Assembly (NCBI RefSeq): GCF_019112545.1
Contig: NW_025064900.1
Location: 141,897 to 205,896, forward strand
From: Guyanagaster necrorhizus
Taxonomy: Eukaryota > Basidiomycota > Agaricomycetes > Agaricales > Physalacriaceae
Length of the DNA: 64,000 bases
Direction: 5' to 3'
Below the pieces are notes generated by a model, which was not told the DNA's origin, did no database searches, and saw only the letters and a program-made list of their open reading frames with translations. Shown here in pieces: positions 36,041 to 48,692 of this stretch; the stretch's first letter is position 1, and the number at the start of each line of letters is the position of its first letter. The translations under genes and the position numbers were made by a program.

Positions 36041-38105
36041 TTACCCCCTCCTTAAGACTATTGTCCTGATGGCTTAATTTAGAGATAATTCATATTTGTG
36101 TATAGTGGCATCTGCATTCATCTGTTTTTCATTTACCCATTGGTTAGACTCTGGCCTATAACCCTTCCAACTGACAAGATAGTCTACAGTTATCATTGTT
36201 CTGTCCTTCTTTGCTCTGACTTTTCATAATCTGTGCTGCAATACTTGATCGACTTTGTAGTGTTCTTCATCATCAATCAGATTGGGAGGCAGAGCTGGGG
36301 GTCATTCCTGATTTGGAAAGGCTGGTGTGATATATGGGGTTAGCAATATTTCATTAAAAACATTGTAGATTTTCTAAGTTGGCAGTAGTTTGAGTTTGTA
36401 AGCACTGGCTCTGACTTTGGTGAGTATTGGAAATGGGCCAGTGTGTTTGTCTGCCAGCTTGCATTTGGAGCATGGGAGATGAAGGTTTGAAGTGTCAATC
36501 CATACTTTGTCACTGGCAGCATATATGTGTGCAGGTCGATGGTGTTTGTCATATTGTATTTTCATTGTCAAGGCTGCCTTTTCAAGAGCTGCCTTTGTTT
36601 TGGCATGGATATTGGCTATGACAGTGGTGAAGTCCATGGATGCAGGGGTGGTCATGCAATGTTATTCAGTTTGCATGACATTTAGATGTCTGCCATAGTT
36701 GATGAAGAATGGAGTTTTCCCTGTGGCTGAGTGAACTTGGTTATTATGTTGGAAGGCAGCAAGGGCTAGCTATTCCATCCAGTCATCTTGTTGATAGTTA
36801 ATAAAGAGGTGGAGATACTTTTCCATCTCTTGATTTGCCTGTTCTGTCTGCCCATCAGTTTGGGGATGATATGCCATGGATGCATTTCATTTGATGTTTA
36901 AAAGTCAATAGAGATCATCTAGGAATTTTGAGATGAACTGGGGTCTCTGATCTGAGATAACTACTTAAGGCATGCTGTACTTGGCATAGACCTCATCACA
37001 TAAAATTTTTGCTCAACCCTTGGAGTTTAATTCCATTAAACAAGCAATCAGAATGATAGCCTTTGAGAATCAGTCAACAATGATGATAATGGCATTGTAG
37101 CCATTACAGTCTGAGAGTCCAGTAATCATGTTGATTGAAATGTGAGTCCATAGTGATGATAGTATCTCATTCAGATGAAGCAGAGTGGCCTGTGGTTGCA
37201 TTGATAATTTTCTTCACTGACAGACTTTGCATGCTTTAATATATGTGATAATGTTATTGCCTATCTTTGGCCACCAATACTCTTGCAGTATCAATTTCTT
37301 GGTTTTAGCGATGCCAGGATGGCCAGCAGTTGTATGATTATGACAGGTGGCAATGATTTCACCATGTAGTCCTTGGTTGTAGAGAATGTAGATGCATCCA
37401 TCATAGCAGATGAGTCCTCCCTCCTTTATCATTCCCCATTCATGGTTAAGAGATGAGGCCACTTGCTGATCCTATTTGTGACTGTCCTGGATCATGCTTT
37501 TAATGTGTTCATGAATCTCTTCCTCTGTTGGCATTATTATGGCTCTGAAGTGTTTAGGGTGTAATAACATGACTCTTTCATTATCAGCTCCTCTCTGATC
37601 ATAGTCTGCCTGCTGGCTGAGAAGATCAGCCTTCTTGTTTGCCATTCCTGCTTTGTGATGCAGGGTGTACTGATATTGGCTGAGTTTGGTAACCTATCTG
37701 GCTTGGCAATGGTTGAGCTTCTAGGGCTGTTGGAAGTATTGAAGGTTCTGATGATCTGTCCAGATCTTGAAAATCTCCATGGCCTCAATTAAATAATACC
37801 ACCATTCCTTCAAGGCAAGCATGATGGTGAGTAGTTCTTTGTCATATATTTTATAGTTTTGTTCAGTGATGGTAAGCACCTTAGAGAGGAATGTGACTGG
37901 GTGCCACCTGCCATCCTGCTCTTGGGAAAGTATGGCCCCAATCACCCCTTTGCTAGAGTTGGCCTTGACTCAGAATTTTCCTTCTTGGATTGAGATGGTG
38001 AGTATAACATCCTCAGCCAGTTGGTGTTTTAGGTCATTAAAGGTGCTTTGTTGGGAGAACCCCCAGGTCCAAGAAGCATTGCCAGTCAACTGTGTCATTG
38101 GCCAG
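36041..38105 (-). mobile_element. Gypsy element C: RNase H, integrase, chromodomain
   Basis: Minus strand from 38105, beginning at the end of RT (MTQLTGNASWTWGFS). RNase H lies at 37945-37721 (GAILSQEQDG, YDKELLTIMLALKEWW). The integrase zinc finger with HHCC ligands is at about 37380-37214 (CHNHTTAGHPG ... CKVCQ), and the catalytic core and tail run to about 36340. An open chromodomain lies at about 36290-36100 (TVDYLVSWKGYRPESN), which targets integration to histone marks in chromoviruses. The upstream part was cut off by repeat E2 at 38106. The integrase core is broken by stops. Confidence 0.8.
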
Positions 38106-39922
38106 TGACATGCCCTCTTCATGTTCAGACATGTGAAATTGCAAAAATTGCAAATACATGGACTGCATTCCAGTCCAGTAAGCATGTAACAGAAAATAGG
38201 ACTAGAGTGCACAGAAACCTAGCTATCATAATGCTAAACTGAAGTAACAATAAGCAGAGTGCATAGCCTAGTAACAGACTAATACTAGAGAGGTTAGGCT
38301 GCATGTGAGGTCTCAGCACTTAGCCCTAAATGTGCCAATACTATTACAAGAGGATATGCTAAAAATAAAAAGACTATAATCAAAATATAATCAGCAATTC
38401 TGATCACATTGATCAAAGATGCACAGCCATTGATGCACTGATGGGACATGCTTTAGAACAGAGAACTGAAATCCAAAGAAAGATATCTGAGTAAATGGAT
38501 ATTGAATAGAGAAATAGAATGATGACAACAAAGTAATAAGTAGAGGAATGAATAGCATGCATACTGCTTTGAGCCTTGCACACATACTTATGGTGCCTTA
38601 GTGCACATAACACAGTGAGGGACTCTGCATCATATCAAGAAATGGCATCTTTTGGTGAGTCAGATGGAATGACTGGCTGGACACAGAGAAGCAGAATATA
38701 GCCATTGTGGCTGACTCCTGGCATGAGAAATAACCCCAGAGGTCTGGAACAGTTTACCACTGTCAGAGAGGTCACCAGGAAAATAAGAAAGTGAGCAGAC
38801 CTGGTAAGGCCAGCTAGCTGGTGTCAGCTAGCAAAGGAACAGCAGGCACAGTCCTCACCCAGAAGAGAATAAGCATAATGACTGCAATATGCATGCAAAT
38901 AATACCCATGGGATTCAGCACAGAGTCCCATGCTTTGAGAATACCATAATAGGATTGTATTAGTAAGTATCATAGTAGAGTATTTAAATATGATATTGTA
39001 TGAGTAGAGGACAAGTTTTCTGACCTCTACAGTTGTGGTGTATTGGGCACAGAAAGCCTTGCACTCTAAGCTCTGGGTTTGTGTTAGTAACTTCAGGCAA
39101 GAGAATAAACATATTGTTGAACATCCTTGAGAGAGCTGTGAGAACTAAATGAGGCATTGAAGCTTGTGAAGGACTTAAGCCCAGTTTGATAAGAGGTTTT
39201 GGATTGCACTCTAACCTGAGAATAAGAGAGTGGTGTCTGAAGGGCATCATCTTGAGTTTTTGAGGTATTTGTGATGCATGGTGCTACAGGTGGCAGAGGT
39301 TCAAACCCTTTGGCTTGATTAGTGTGCACTTTTGTGTTATTTCCACAGATTGGCAGAGGTTCAAACCCTTTGGTTTGTCAGACAGTGTTTTATTGTGTTT
39401 TGTGTCTCTGGATCATATAGGTTTGAATCCTGTGGGTCTACAATCAGTTTGGAAGCTTGTGAACAGAGATCTGTGCTCTTTGGCACTTATAGATGTGTTT
39501 GTAATTGGTTTCTACTTAAAGCATGAAGCTTTGAGTTATGTATTGTGTGTGTTAAGGATTTTGAGTTGATCTGAGCTGTGCTTGGAACTATTTGGAGAGT
39601 TTTGTGAGAGTGTTTCAATGAATTGTATTGAGCTGCAGTACTCTTTGCCTTGAGGCCTGGCAACACCAGTTGCCACCTCTTGTTCTGATAAAATGAAAAG
39701 CTTTGAGACTTAGAGAGGCCTCAGACTATTGTAAGCATGCTATTACTGTTTGCACACTGTGATCTCATTAAAGAAGACAATTATATTTGTTGATTGCTAC
39801 TTTTATCATATTATAATCCCCCCACAAACTAAGAGTTTTGTGTGTGTGTTAGTGTGAGTGTGATCAGTGGATAATGCTCTGCTGTATCTATTTTCACATT
39901 GCACATGCTTAGATCCTCTTCA
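38106..39922 (+). repeat. LTR-like repeat E, copy E2 (about 1.82 kb)
   Basis: It starts tgacatgccctcttc and ends gatcctcttca, collinear with E1 over its full length, at roughly 80% identity by eye. It interrupts element C at 38105 and is followed directly by the inverted E3 piece. The gaggttcaaaccctttgg repeats are clearest here, at about 39296 and 39358. Confidence 0.7.
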
Positions 39923-40158
39923 CCATGCTTATTCTCTTCCAGGCCAGGATTGCACAATACTTTCTTGCTAGCTGGCCTTGGCTAGCTGGCCTAGCCCAGT
40001 CTGCTTGCTTTCTTCTTGCCTCAGTGACACATTCCTGACAGCAGTAAACTGTTTTGGACCCTTGGAGTTATCTCTCATGTCTGAAGTCAACCACAATAGT
40101 TATGTTCTCTTCTTCAGTATCTCAACATTTCCTCCAGCTCATAAATTCTACTGCTTCT
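39923..40158 (-). repeat. LTR-like repeat E, copy E3, distal piece (left of D)
   Basis: The reverse complement matches the middle of E1 and E2 just before their TATA region (gagaataagcatgg, and gccagctagccaaggccagctagc). It is continuous with 48111-48692 once element D and one target-site copy are removed. E3 therefore covers only the first ~820 bp of E, in minus orientation, and the rest is missing at the join with E2. Confidence 0.7.
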
Positions 40159-40676
40159 TGTTACAATTTTTCCTATTTTCTTTTCTTTTTCCTCAGAAAT
40201 GACCCCTATCTTTGCTTAGTCAGGGTGCTTAGGCCAGCGCTTAGGACTGTGGGAATGCTTAGCTCAGCAACCCAGTCAGTCACTCTCCTATCACATTGCT
40301 GTGTGCTGTGAAGGGAGAGACAATGTTTCTTTTGTCCTTCAACTGCAGCACAGCAGTAACAGCACAACAGCAAGACAACAGCTTTTGTGGAGAGTCTGGC
40401 AACAGCAGGAGCAACAGCTCTATGACAGACAATATCTTTTGTGAACAGCTATTAATAGCCAGATAACAGAACAGTATTTAAGTAGCTTAGTTCTCGCTGT
40501 AATACCCCAGCCTCAAACTAAAGTTTATTCTTCACTATTCTATCTCGAGCCAACTACTTAACACCTTGATTACACAAAGCTGATAGCACATCAGTGAATT
40601 CTAACAGTATAACCCAAAGTGTGAGGTTCTGTTAGTCTATCACATGTTATCAGTCACATAGAGTTTAGGTCTAATA
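40159..40676 (+). repeat. Element D 5' LTR (518 bp)
   Basis: It starts tgttacaattttt. The 3' end reads gtctaata, where the 3' LTR has cctaaca, so the terminal CA has changed to TA. It contains a TATA-like cagtatttaag box at about 40470. The next bases, attagttcaagact, match those after the B 5' LTR and form the candidate primer-binding site. No TGG is present there. Confidence 0.85.
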
Positions 40677-40777
40677 ATTAGTTCAAGACTTCTCCTTCCC
40701 TTCCTCAAGCCCAATTTGGCTAAAGGAACTGAACATTTCTTACTGACCTCTTCTCGATCAACCGAACAAGACACTAT

Positions 40778-43216
40778 ATGTTTTCCATCAACAGCTCTAT
40801 CAACTCTGAAGTACCCCCTTCCTCCATTGAATTGCTGACTGTTTTTCTAGAAACTCTAACAATCAGGATAATCAGAGATTATCAAGCAAAGGATGATGTC
40901 ATCCAACAACTCATCAATGGCCTCTCTACTGAGGCCTGAATCACCAGAGACAGACCCAGACAAGGGTCTGAAGGCATGAGCCAATCAGATCCTTGCTAAG
41001 AGAAAGAGGAATCCCTTCTCAGTTCCCCACAAATCCTGACCTCTGACCCTGACTCCACTGACACATTGGTGGAAAAAGAGGAGGTCGAGCATAGCCAGCA
41101 GTGGGGAGATGAGCTCGATGAAGAGTATTAACAGTTGGCCGGAGTTGGCCGACCAACAGAGTGAGGCCCTGCCCCAAGAACTCAGGAACACCGTGAATGG
41201 CCTCTGAGCACTGAGTGGGATGAAAATCCTGAAGATGACCCCTACACCCCAGATCACTGGGACAAACCCAGAAACAATCAGGATCAAAGTACCAATCTTC
41301 AATCAACAGTCACCAAAGAAGAAAGTACAGGCAGTCAGGGACTCCTGTCAGCCAGAGGGCAAAAATGGGCCTCAGGCACTGAGTGGAACAAAGATCCCAA
41401 GGACGACCCCTACAAGGACAACTGGTGGGACAACACCACTGATAAAGGAGAAAGTGGTCCAGATAGACTCCTATCCAGCAAGTCAGGAAGTAGCAGCATC
41501 CTGACAGATGATGAGTCCTTTGATTGGACCATCAAAGCAAGAATACCACCCCAGCCAACATTCTGGATCAGCAATCAAGCCCTTCGAGGGTTCTTACACA
41601 AGAAGTTCACCACCCTCTTTTTCAATCAGAACTTCTTTGAGAAGTTCTGATAATATTCCTAATGTATCAAAGAGGAAAGGGAGTGGCAGCACAATGCCAA
41701 GACTGAGGGGGTATGAGATCTCCCCATCTGGAGGGTCCTATACTGGAAGGACTCTGATGATCCCCAAGGCCTATATTGGTCTGAGGGAGGAAGGAGAAAT
41801 AGAAGAAGAGAGAAATTCTCTCTCTGGAAATAATCAGTGGTCGAAGCTTGTAGATGAAGGAAAATCAGAGGGGGAGGTCAGGATTAAGCAATATCTGAGG
41901 GAACAACCAAAATTCCAACAGATCCTGAGGGGTGAGGAGATACTAGTATCAGGGATGCCTCTAGTACTGCCAGCAGATAAATACTTGCCATTCCCAGCAA
42001 GTACCCTATCACCCTGGAGGAGTAATTCTTTCAGAAGCACCATGGCATCTTGGCTTTCCGAAGAGAAGCCAAAATACATAAACTCATAGAGATTCCCAAT
42101 GCTGTGACCATTTGCTGGACAGCCATCCCTGGACAAAGCTGAAGGCAGTGTGCCTGAAGCACCTCCTCCAACAGAAGATGACCCTGAAGCACTTGCCCAG
42201 GGCTGGACTATTAGGAATGGGAAAATCATGCGAAAGGAAGCCCAAAAACTGGGAAGCCCCATTGCTGATGACAGGTCTCTTCATTCGTTTCTAGGACTCC
42301 TAAGCAGATAGGTGCAACCACCTCATGGCGGACTCCTGAACCCAATGCCTGTCCTTGATGCTGGTGCCCAGATTCTTCAAGTAAAACCAGTCCTCTGTGC
42401 TGAACTCCACCTCTTTCAAGGAGCATCCAATGACATTAATTACTTCTTGGTCAACTGTGACCAATATTATCAGGTGTTCACCTCATACTTCCTCACCAAC
42501 ATGTACAAGGTGACCTTTGCTATCACCCACATGGCAGACAAGGCCAAAACATAGTGGGTTCTGATCACCCCCACATTCTGGTCTACTACCAGGGACCATC
42601 ACTGATATCCCACATGGCCAGTCTTTAAACAGATGATCAGAGACAAATTCACAGACCCCACCATTCAGAAGATCCACAAACAAAAAATGAAAGAGTTCAA
42701 GATGGCTGAAAAACCAGCCACAGAATACTTCGATAAATTGGAATGACTTGGCACACTCACCGGGGTCTGAGAAGACACTGCCAACACCAGATGAATGGTC
42801 GAGTATATGAAAATAGGATTACCATCCCATTACCTTATAACCATTTTGGATATCAGCCAAGATATTTCTGTGGGCTATGATGAATGGAAGAGCCAAATCA
42901 TTACTATGTACAAGGAGCAGCAACAACAGAAGGCAGAAGTGACTATCTTGGCCTATGACCATCGAAGTCAGGGACAGGGCTCAAAGCCCTTCACCTCTGG
43001 TGTGACCACATCCACCAAGCCCAGTGGCTCGACTCCAACTTCTTATGGCATGAAGCAAACTGGTATGGGCACAACATATACCAGAATGGGTCAGCCGATG
43101 GATGTGGATTGCCTCAAGAAGGAGGGAAAGTGTTTCAACTGTGGCCAGAAGAGCCACATAGCACAAAACTGTCTACAGAAGAAGAACAAGCATATGCAAG
43201 AAGACATTTGGGCATA
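40778..43216 (+). pseudogene. Element D gag
   Basis: The first ATG of the internal region is at 40778 (MFSINSSINSEVPPSS). Acidic N-terminal sequence runs over several frames to about 42090. The capsid core at 42312-42790 includes DINYFLVNCDQYYQVF, and frame 42795-43217 contains the zinc knuckle CFNCGQKSHIAQNC at about 43131-43172 with all C-C-H-C ligands. In-frame TGA and TAG codons break it (for example near 42553 and 42746). It forms the particle and binds RNA. The equivalent region in B has lost the knuckle. Confidence 0.8.
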
Positions 43217-43379
43217 GATTGCTGAATTGATGAAGAAAGATAAAAACCTCAGGCAAGACGACAAGCCCAAGGAGAGAAAAGATCAGGCCGAGCAGTAAGT
43301 GATTCCATTGACTCAGCCAAAGACTTAAGCAAAGTGTCACAATTATTTGCTGGATAAACTGACTCTGCAGTTACTCCAC

Positions 43380-46300
43380 CTATGACTAAATTATGCGTGC
43401 ATTCGAATATACTCAACATTATCGCTCATAATATAGAATCACCTAAAGGACTTATTTCAGAAACTCAATCACTGAAGAAAGGCCAAAGAGGGGCAGAGGG
43501 CCCCAAAGGTATGTTGCCCCTAAAAGTTCATCAAACTAAAACTTTAGAACGAACTCAATCGGCCGATGCTTGAACAGGAGTAGAGAACCCTATTAATTGG
43601 CTCCAACCATTTGGTACCAAATGGATGTGGTGAGCCATCAAGGATGCAAAGGATGAAGCTGCGGCAAAGGCCATACTCAAAAATTGGATCCATAAGACCC
43701 AAGTTGAGGAAGTGATCAATGATATGATCACAGGAATGTGAGAAGCAGAAAAGTGTTGGGCCTTGGAATGACTTGATGAACTGCATGGACCATGAAGGTT
43801 TCTCCAATGAACCAAGACATCAGGAAGAGACCTATTAACCGAAGCACAAATTGAAACCCTTACATCCTGAAGCACCTACAAGGTCACTGCTTTAATTGAT
43901 AGCAGATGCACTGAGAGCTCTATCAATCAGGCTTTCATCGACATGCACGATCTCCTGATGCTAGCCACAGCAGCACCAATTCCTGTCTACAATATGGATG
44001 GAACAAAGAATCAAGCCGGTTTGATCACCAAATATGTTGAGCTTAGACTCACCATTGGAGATCATTCTGAACGAATTGACCTGGCAGTAACTGATCTGAG
44101 AACCAAGAAAATATTCCTTGGACATGATTGGCTAATCTAACACAACCCACTCATTAATTGAAAGACTGGATGCCTCATTTTCACAAGATGCCAATGCTGA
44201 AAAACTCCTTTTGAACTACTGGATAGTGACCCTGAGGACCAGTGGGACAAAGAGATAGGAGACAGCAAAACAATTCTTGCCATCGACCTACAAAAAGCTA
44301 TTAGCATTCAGGCAGTATACCATGCTAATAACCTAGTGGCAAAGGCCAATGCCAGAAAGGAGGAGAGGACATTCAAGAAGATGGTACCTGAATGGACACA
44401 TGACTATCAGAATTTATTCAAAAAAGAAAGTTTCGATGAACTACCCAATGCAAAGCCCTGGGACCATGCCATTGAATTAATCCCCAACACGAATGCCAAC
44501 TTAGATTGCAGGTGTTATCCACTGAGCAATAATGAACAACAGGAACTGAACAAATCCTTGAAGAAAATTTATCTAGTGGGAGGATCTGACTATCAAAGTC
44601 ACTGATGGCATCACCCTTCTTTTTTGTCAAAAAGAAGGACAGGAAACTCTGACCAGTATAAGATTATCAGAAGCTAAATGAGATGACAATCAAGAATCAC
44701 TATCCACTTCCTTTAATTGTGGAGTTAATGGACAAGCTCTAAAGTGCCAAATATTACACCAAACTGGATGTTCAGTGGAGATATAACAATGTGCACATCA
44801 AAGAAGGTGATGAGTGGAAGGCTGCTTTTCAAACCAACCACAGTTTGTTTGAACTGATAGTCATGTTCTTCAGACTCACCAATTCACCAGCTACCTTCCA
44901 GTGAATGATGAATGATATCTTCAAAGATCTCATTGCTATGGGAAAGGTAACAATTTACCTGGATGATATTCTCATCATATCCAAAACTAAGGAGGAACAC
45001 CAAAGAATAGTATAATAAGTGCTATCATTGATGAGGAAGCACCGACTCTTCCTCAAGGCTGAGAAGTGTGAATTCGAGGTATTGGAAAATGAATACCTCA
45101 GAGTCATCATTAGTGAAGGAAGCATCAGGATGGACCCTATCAAGGTAGCGAGAGTAACTGAATGGCTGAAACCAACCAAGAAGAAGGAATTACAATCATT
45201 TCTTGAATTCACCAACTTCTACTGATGATTTATCTGAGATTACAGCAAAATTATCCAACCAATAACACAATTAACCAGAAACTCCCCATGGACCTGGAGA
45301 ATTTCCCAATGGGCAGCATTTAATGATCTTAAATGCTGGCTAGCTGAAGACATCATCCTGGCTATACCAAGCCAGGATGGAAGGTTCAGGGTGGAAGCCA
45401 ACTCCAGTGAAGGCATGATTGGAGCCATACTCTCACAGAAACAAGATGGCAAATGGCGATCTGTCATCTTTATGTCAAAGGCACTCACAGTAACAGAGTG
45501 CAACTATGAAATTTATGACAAGGAACTCCTTGCCATAATGCTTGCCCTTGCTGAATGGTGGCATTACCTCATTGGAGCCCATCACATCTTTGAAATCTGG
45601 ACTGATCACCAAAATCTCTGATACTTCTGGCAACCCCAAAAGCTTAATTGCAGATAAGCCAGATGGATCACAGATTTATCTGAGTACAAGTATACACTGC
45701 ATCACAAGGCTGGAGCAACAAACAAAAAGGCCAATTACCTCAGCCACAGGGTGGACCACAACCAAGGAGGAGACGACAACAAAGAGGTTGTATTATTACA
45801 ACCTGAACACTTCTGGGCAATGACCATGCTGATGGAAGAAGAGGTGCACAAATGCATCAAGAGCACCACTCAGGATCCCCACAAGTGGGATCAGAGGATT
45901 GCCCCATCACTCAACCATGAGCAGAGACTGAAAAAGAAAGGGGGATTGATCTATTATGATGGACAGATCTATATCCCAAGAGATCAGGGACTGCAAGATG
46001 ATATTATTGCCACTTGTCATGATCACATGACCACTGGACATCCAGGAATCACTAAGACAAAGGAATTAGTCTTGAGGGAGTATTGGTGGCCAAAAATGAA
46101 CCAAGATATCACCTGATATATCAAGGCTTCTGAGGTTTGCCAGTGAGGCAAGACTTCAACACAATCCAGAGCAGCCTCACTCCACTCAAATGAGGTCCCT
46201 TCATCACCATGGACCCATATCTCAGTGGATATGATAACCGGACTCCCCAAAAGTGACAGCTATAATGCAATTATCATCATAGTCGATCACTTCTTGAAAG

Positions 46301-47290
46301 TGATCATTCCAATCACCTGCTCAACAGAATTAACATCCAAGGGATGGGCAAAGATACTATATGATGAGGTGTATGCAAAATATGGCATGCCTCAAGTAGT
46401 AATCTCAGACAGAAGACCACAGTTTGTCTCAAAATTTTTAGATGACCTATATCGACTCCTTAACATCAAATGGAATGCCTCAACAGCATATCATCCACAG
46501 ATGGATGGCCAAACAGAATGAGCCAACCAAGAAATTGAAAAGTACCTCAGACTTTTCATCAACTATTGACAGGACGATTGGATAGAATGGCTAGCACTAG
46601 CAGCATTCCAACACAACAACAGAATTCACTCAGCGACAGGTAAAACCCCATTCTTTGTGAACTATGGGTGGAATCCCTCAGTTGCAGAGACAGGACAGGC
46701 TTATATAACAATACCAGCATTAAAGGATTTTGCAACAACAATGGCAAAAATCCATGAAGAAACCAAGATGGCACTTGAAAAAGCTGCTTTAATGATGAAA
46801 AAGCAGTATGACAAACATCGCCGACCAGCACATAAATATTCAACCAATGATAAAGTTTGGTTGGATATGACAAATCTGCACCTACCAAGACCAAAACAAA
46901 AGCTTGCAGACAAATGAACAGGACCCTTCAAAGTCTTACACAAAATCGGAAACTCCTCATACAAGTTGCAGATCCCTGCAACTTGGAAGATTCATAATGT
47001 TTTTAACAAAACATTACTAACACCATATGTGGCATCAGCCTTTCTAAACTAAGAACAACCACCTCCACCTCCACCAGAACTCATTGACGATGAAGAACAC
47101 TATGAAATTGATGAAGTCCTAAACCACAGAACTCAAAAGGTTAAAGCATGAGGTGGAGGTATGAAAACAACCATTGACTACTTAGTCAGTTAGAAAGGCT
47201 ACAGACCAGAATCGAACCAATGAATCAATGAAAAATATATGAATGCAGAGGAGGCCATATAAGACTACGAACACAGAATCAACAAATTGG
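43380..47290 (+). pseudogene. Element D pol: protease, RT, RNase H, integrase, chromodomain
   Basis: The protease region lies at about 43880-44140 (TALIDSRCTESS, where active proteases have a D-S/T-G-type site; KKIFLGHDWLI). The RT N-terminus is at 44336-44640 (PFFFVKKKDRKL), with catalytic YLDDILI at 44955-44975. RNase H is at 45391-45621, with ligand-like residues in YDKELLAIMLAL. The integrase zinc finger is at about 46010-46150 (CHDHMTTGHPG; the first Cys of the CxxC pair is Ser). The core follows at 46225-46521 (WTHISVDMITGLP; YHPQMDGQTE), and a chromodomain at about 47090-47260 (HYEIDEVLNHR, TTIDYLVS, KGY). At least a dozen in-frame stops are present, most TGA at CGA positions, so it is not translatable as is. 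Confidence 0.85.
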
Positions 47291-47588
47291 AAATGGAGGG
47301 GGTCATGTTCAACATTATATCTGCAAAAACAAATGCAGCGACAACAGGAAGGGAGATTATATCTAGCCAGATATACATCAACCAACCTGCTGACAGCAGA
47401 GGACATGTATTCACAGATGAGCCAGAAATAGTGGAGACATACAGCAAAGAGCAATGTACCACATCTTTGACTCATTTAAAGCCTGCCATGGAAATAATGA
47501 GAGGTCCAGCAGATCGGCCACCTCCTTCAAGCAGAGAAGACTTACCTTAACTTAACCATCAGAGTGATGGTCTTAAGAAGAGGATAAT

Positions 47589-48105
47589 GTTATGATTTTT
47601 CTTATTTTCTTTTCTTTTTCCTCAGAAATGACTCCTATCTTTGCTTAGTCAGAGTGCTTAGGCCAGCACTTAGGACCATGGGAACACTTAGCTCAGCAAT
47701 CCAGTCAGTCACTCTCCTATCACATTGCTGTGTGCTGTGAAGAGAGAGACAATGTTCCTTTTGTCCTCCAACTATAGTGCAGCAGTAACAGCACAACAGC
47801 AAGACAACAGCTTTTGTGGAGAGTCTGGCAACAGCAGGAGCAACAGCTCTATGACAGACAATATCTTTTGTGAACAGCTATTAATAGCCAGATAACAGAA
47901 CAGTATTTAAGTAGCTTAGTTCTTGCTGTAATACCCCAGTCTCGAACTAAAGTTTATTCTTCATCATCCTATCTCGAGCCAAGTACTTAATGCCTTGATC
48001 ACACAAAGCTGATAGTGCATCAGTGAATTCTAACAGTATAACCCAAAGTGTGAGGTTCTGTTAGTCTATCACATGTTATCAGTCATATGGAGTTTGGGCC
48101 TAACA
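47589..48105 (+). repeat. Element D 3' LTR (517 bp)
   Basis: It begins tgttatgattttt after the purine-rich cttaagaagaggataa and ends gggcctaaca. It is nearly collinear with the 5' LTR without large indels. It keeps the canonical TG...CA ends. Confidence 0.88.
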
Positions 48106-48110
48106 CTTCT

Positions 48111-48692
48111 AGCCTGATATGCATTAACTAACTTACTCAATATAGTATATGTCATACTATGGTACAATGTGGAGTCCCTCACTGTGTTAAGCATGCTAAG
48201 GCACTGTAAGTATGCATGCAAGTCTCTGAGCAGTATACATGCTATTCATCTCTGAGGGTAGTATTCCTCTACTTACTCCTTTGTTGCTATTATGTCATTT
48301 CTCTGTTCAGCACCCAGTTATTCAGATACCTTTCTTTGGGTCTCAGTTCCCTGTTCTAAAGCATGTTCCATCAGTGCATCATTGATCAATGTGATCAGGA
48401 TTGCTGATCATATTTTGATCATATTCCTTTTATTTTTAGCATGCCTTCTTGTAATAGTATTGGTGCATTTAGAGCCAAGTGCTGGGATCTCACATGCAGT
48501 CCAACTCCTCTGGTATTAGCCTGCTACTAGGCTATGCACTCTACTCCTTGTTACTTCAGTTTAGCCTTATAATAGGTAGGTTTCTATATGCTCTTATTTT
48601 ATTCTCAGTTACATGCTTACTGGACTGAAATGCAGTCCATGTATTCACAATTTTTGCAATTTTACATGCCTGAACATGGAGAGGGTGTGTCA
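48111..48692 (-). repeat. LTR-like repeat E, copy E3, proximal piece (right of D)
   Basis: The reverse complement starts tgacacaccctctccatg at 48692 and follows the first ~580 bp of E1 and E2. It abuts the integrase of gypsy piece B' at 48693. It was split from 39923-40158 by the insertion of D. Confidence 0.75.

Larger units (their letters stand above)
40159..48105 (+). mobile_element. Gypsy element D: complete chromovirus with 5-bp TSD
   Basis: The only structurally complete element here, 7947 bp. LTRs lie at 40159-40676 and 47589-48105. The pentamer cttct flanks both ends (40154-40158 and 48106-48110), a typical gypsy target duplication, and removing D rejoins repeat E3. The internal region of about 6.9 kb encodes gag and pol with protease, RT, RNase H, integrase and chromodomain in the chromovirus order. 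The two LTRs differ at roughly 30-40 positions by eye, mostly transitions. Together with many TGA stops this means the copy is no longer autonomous. Confidence 0.92.
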
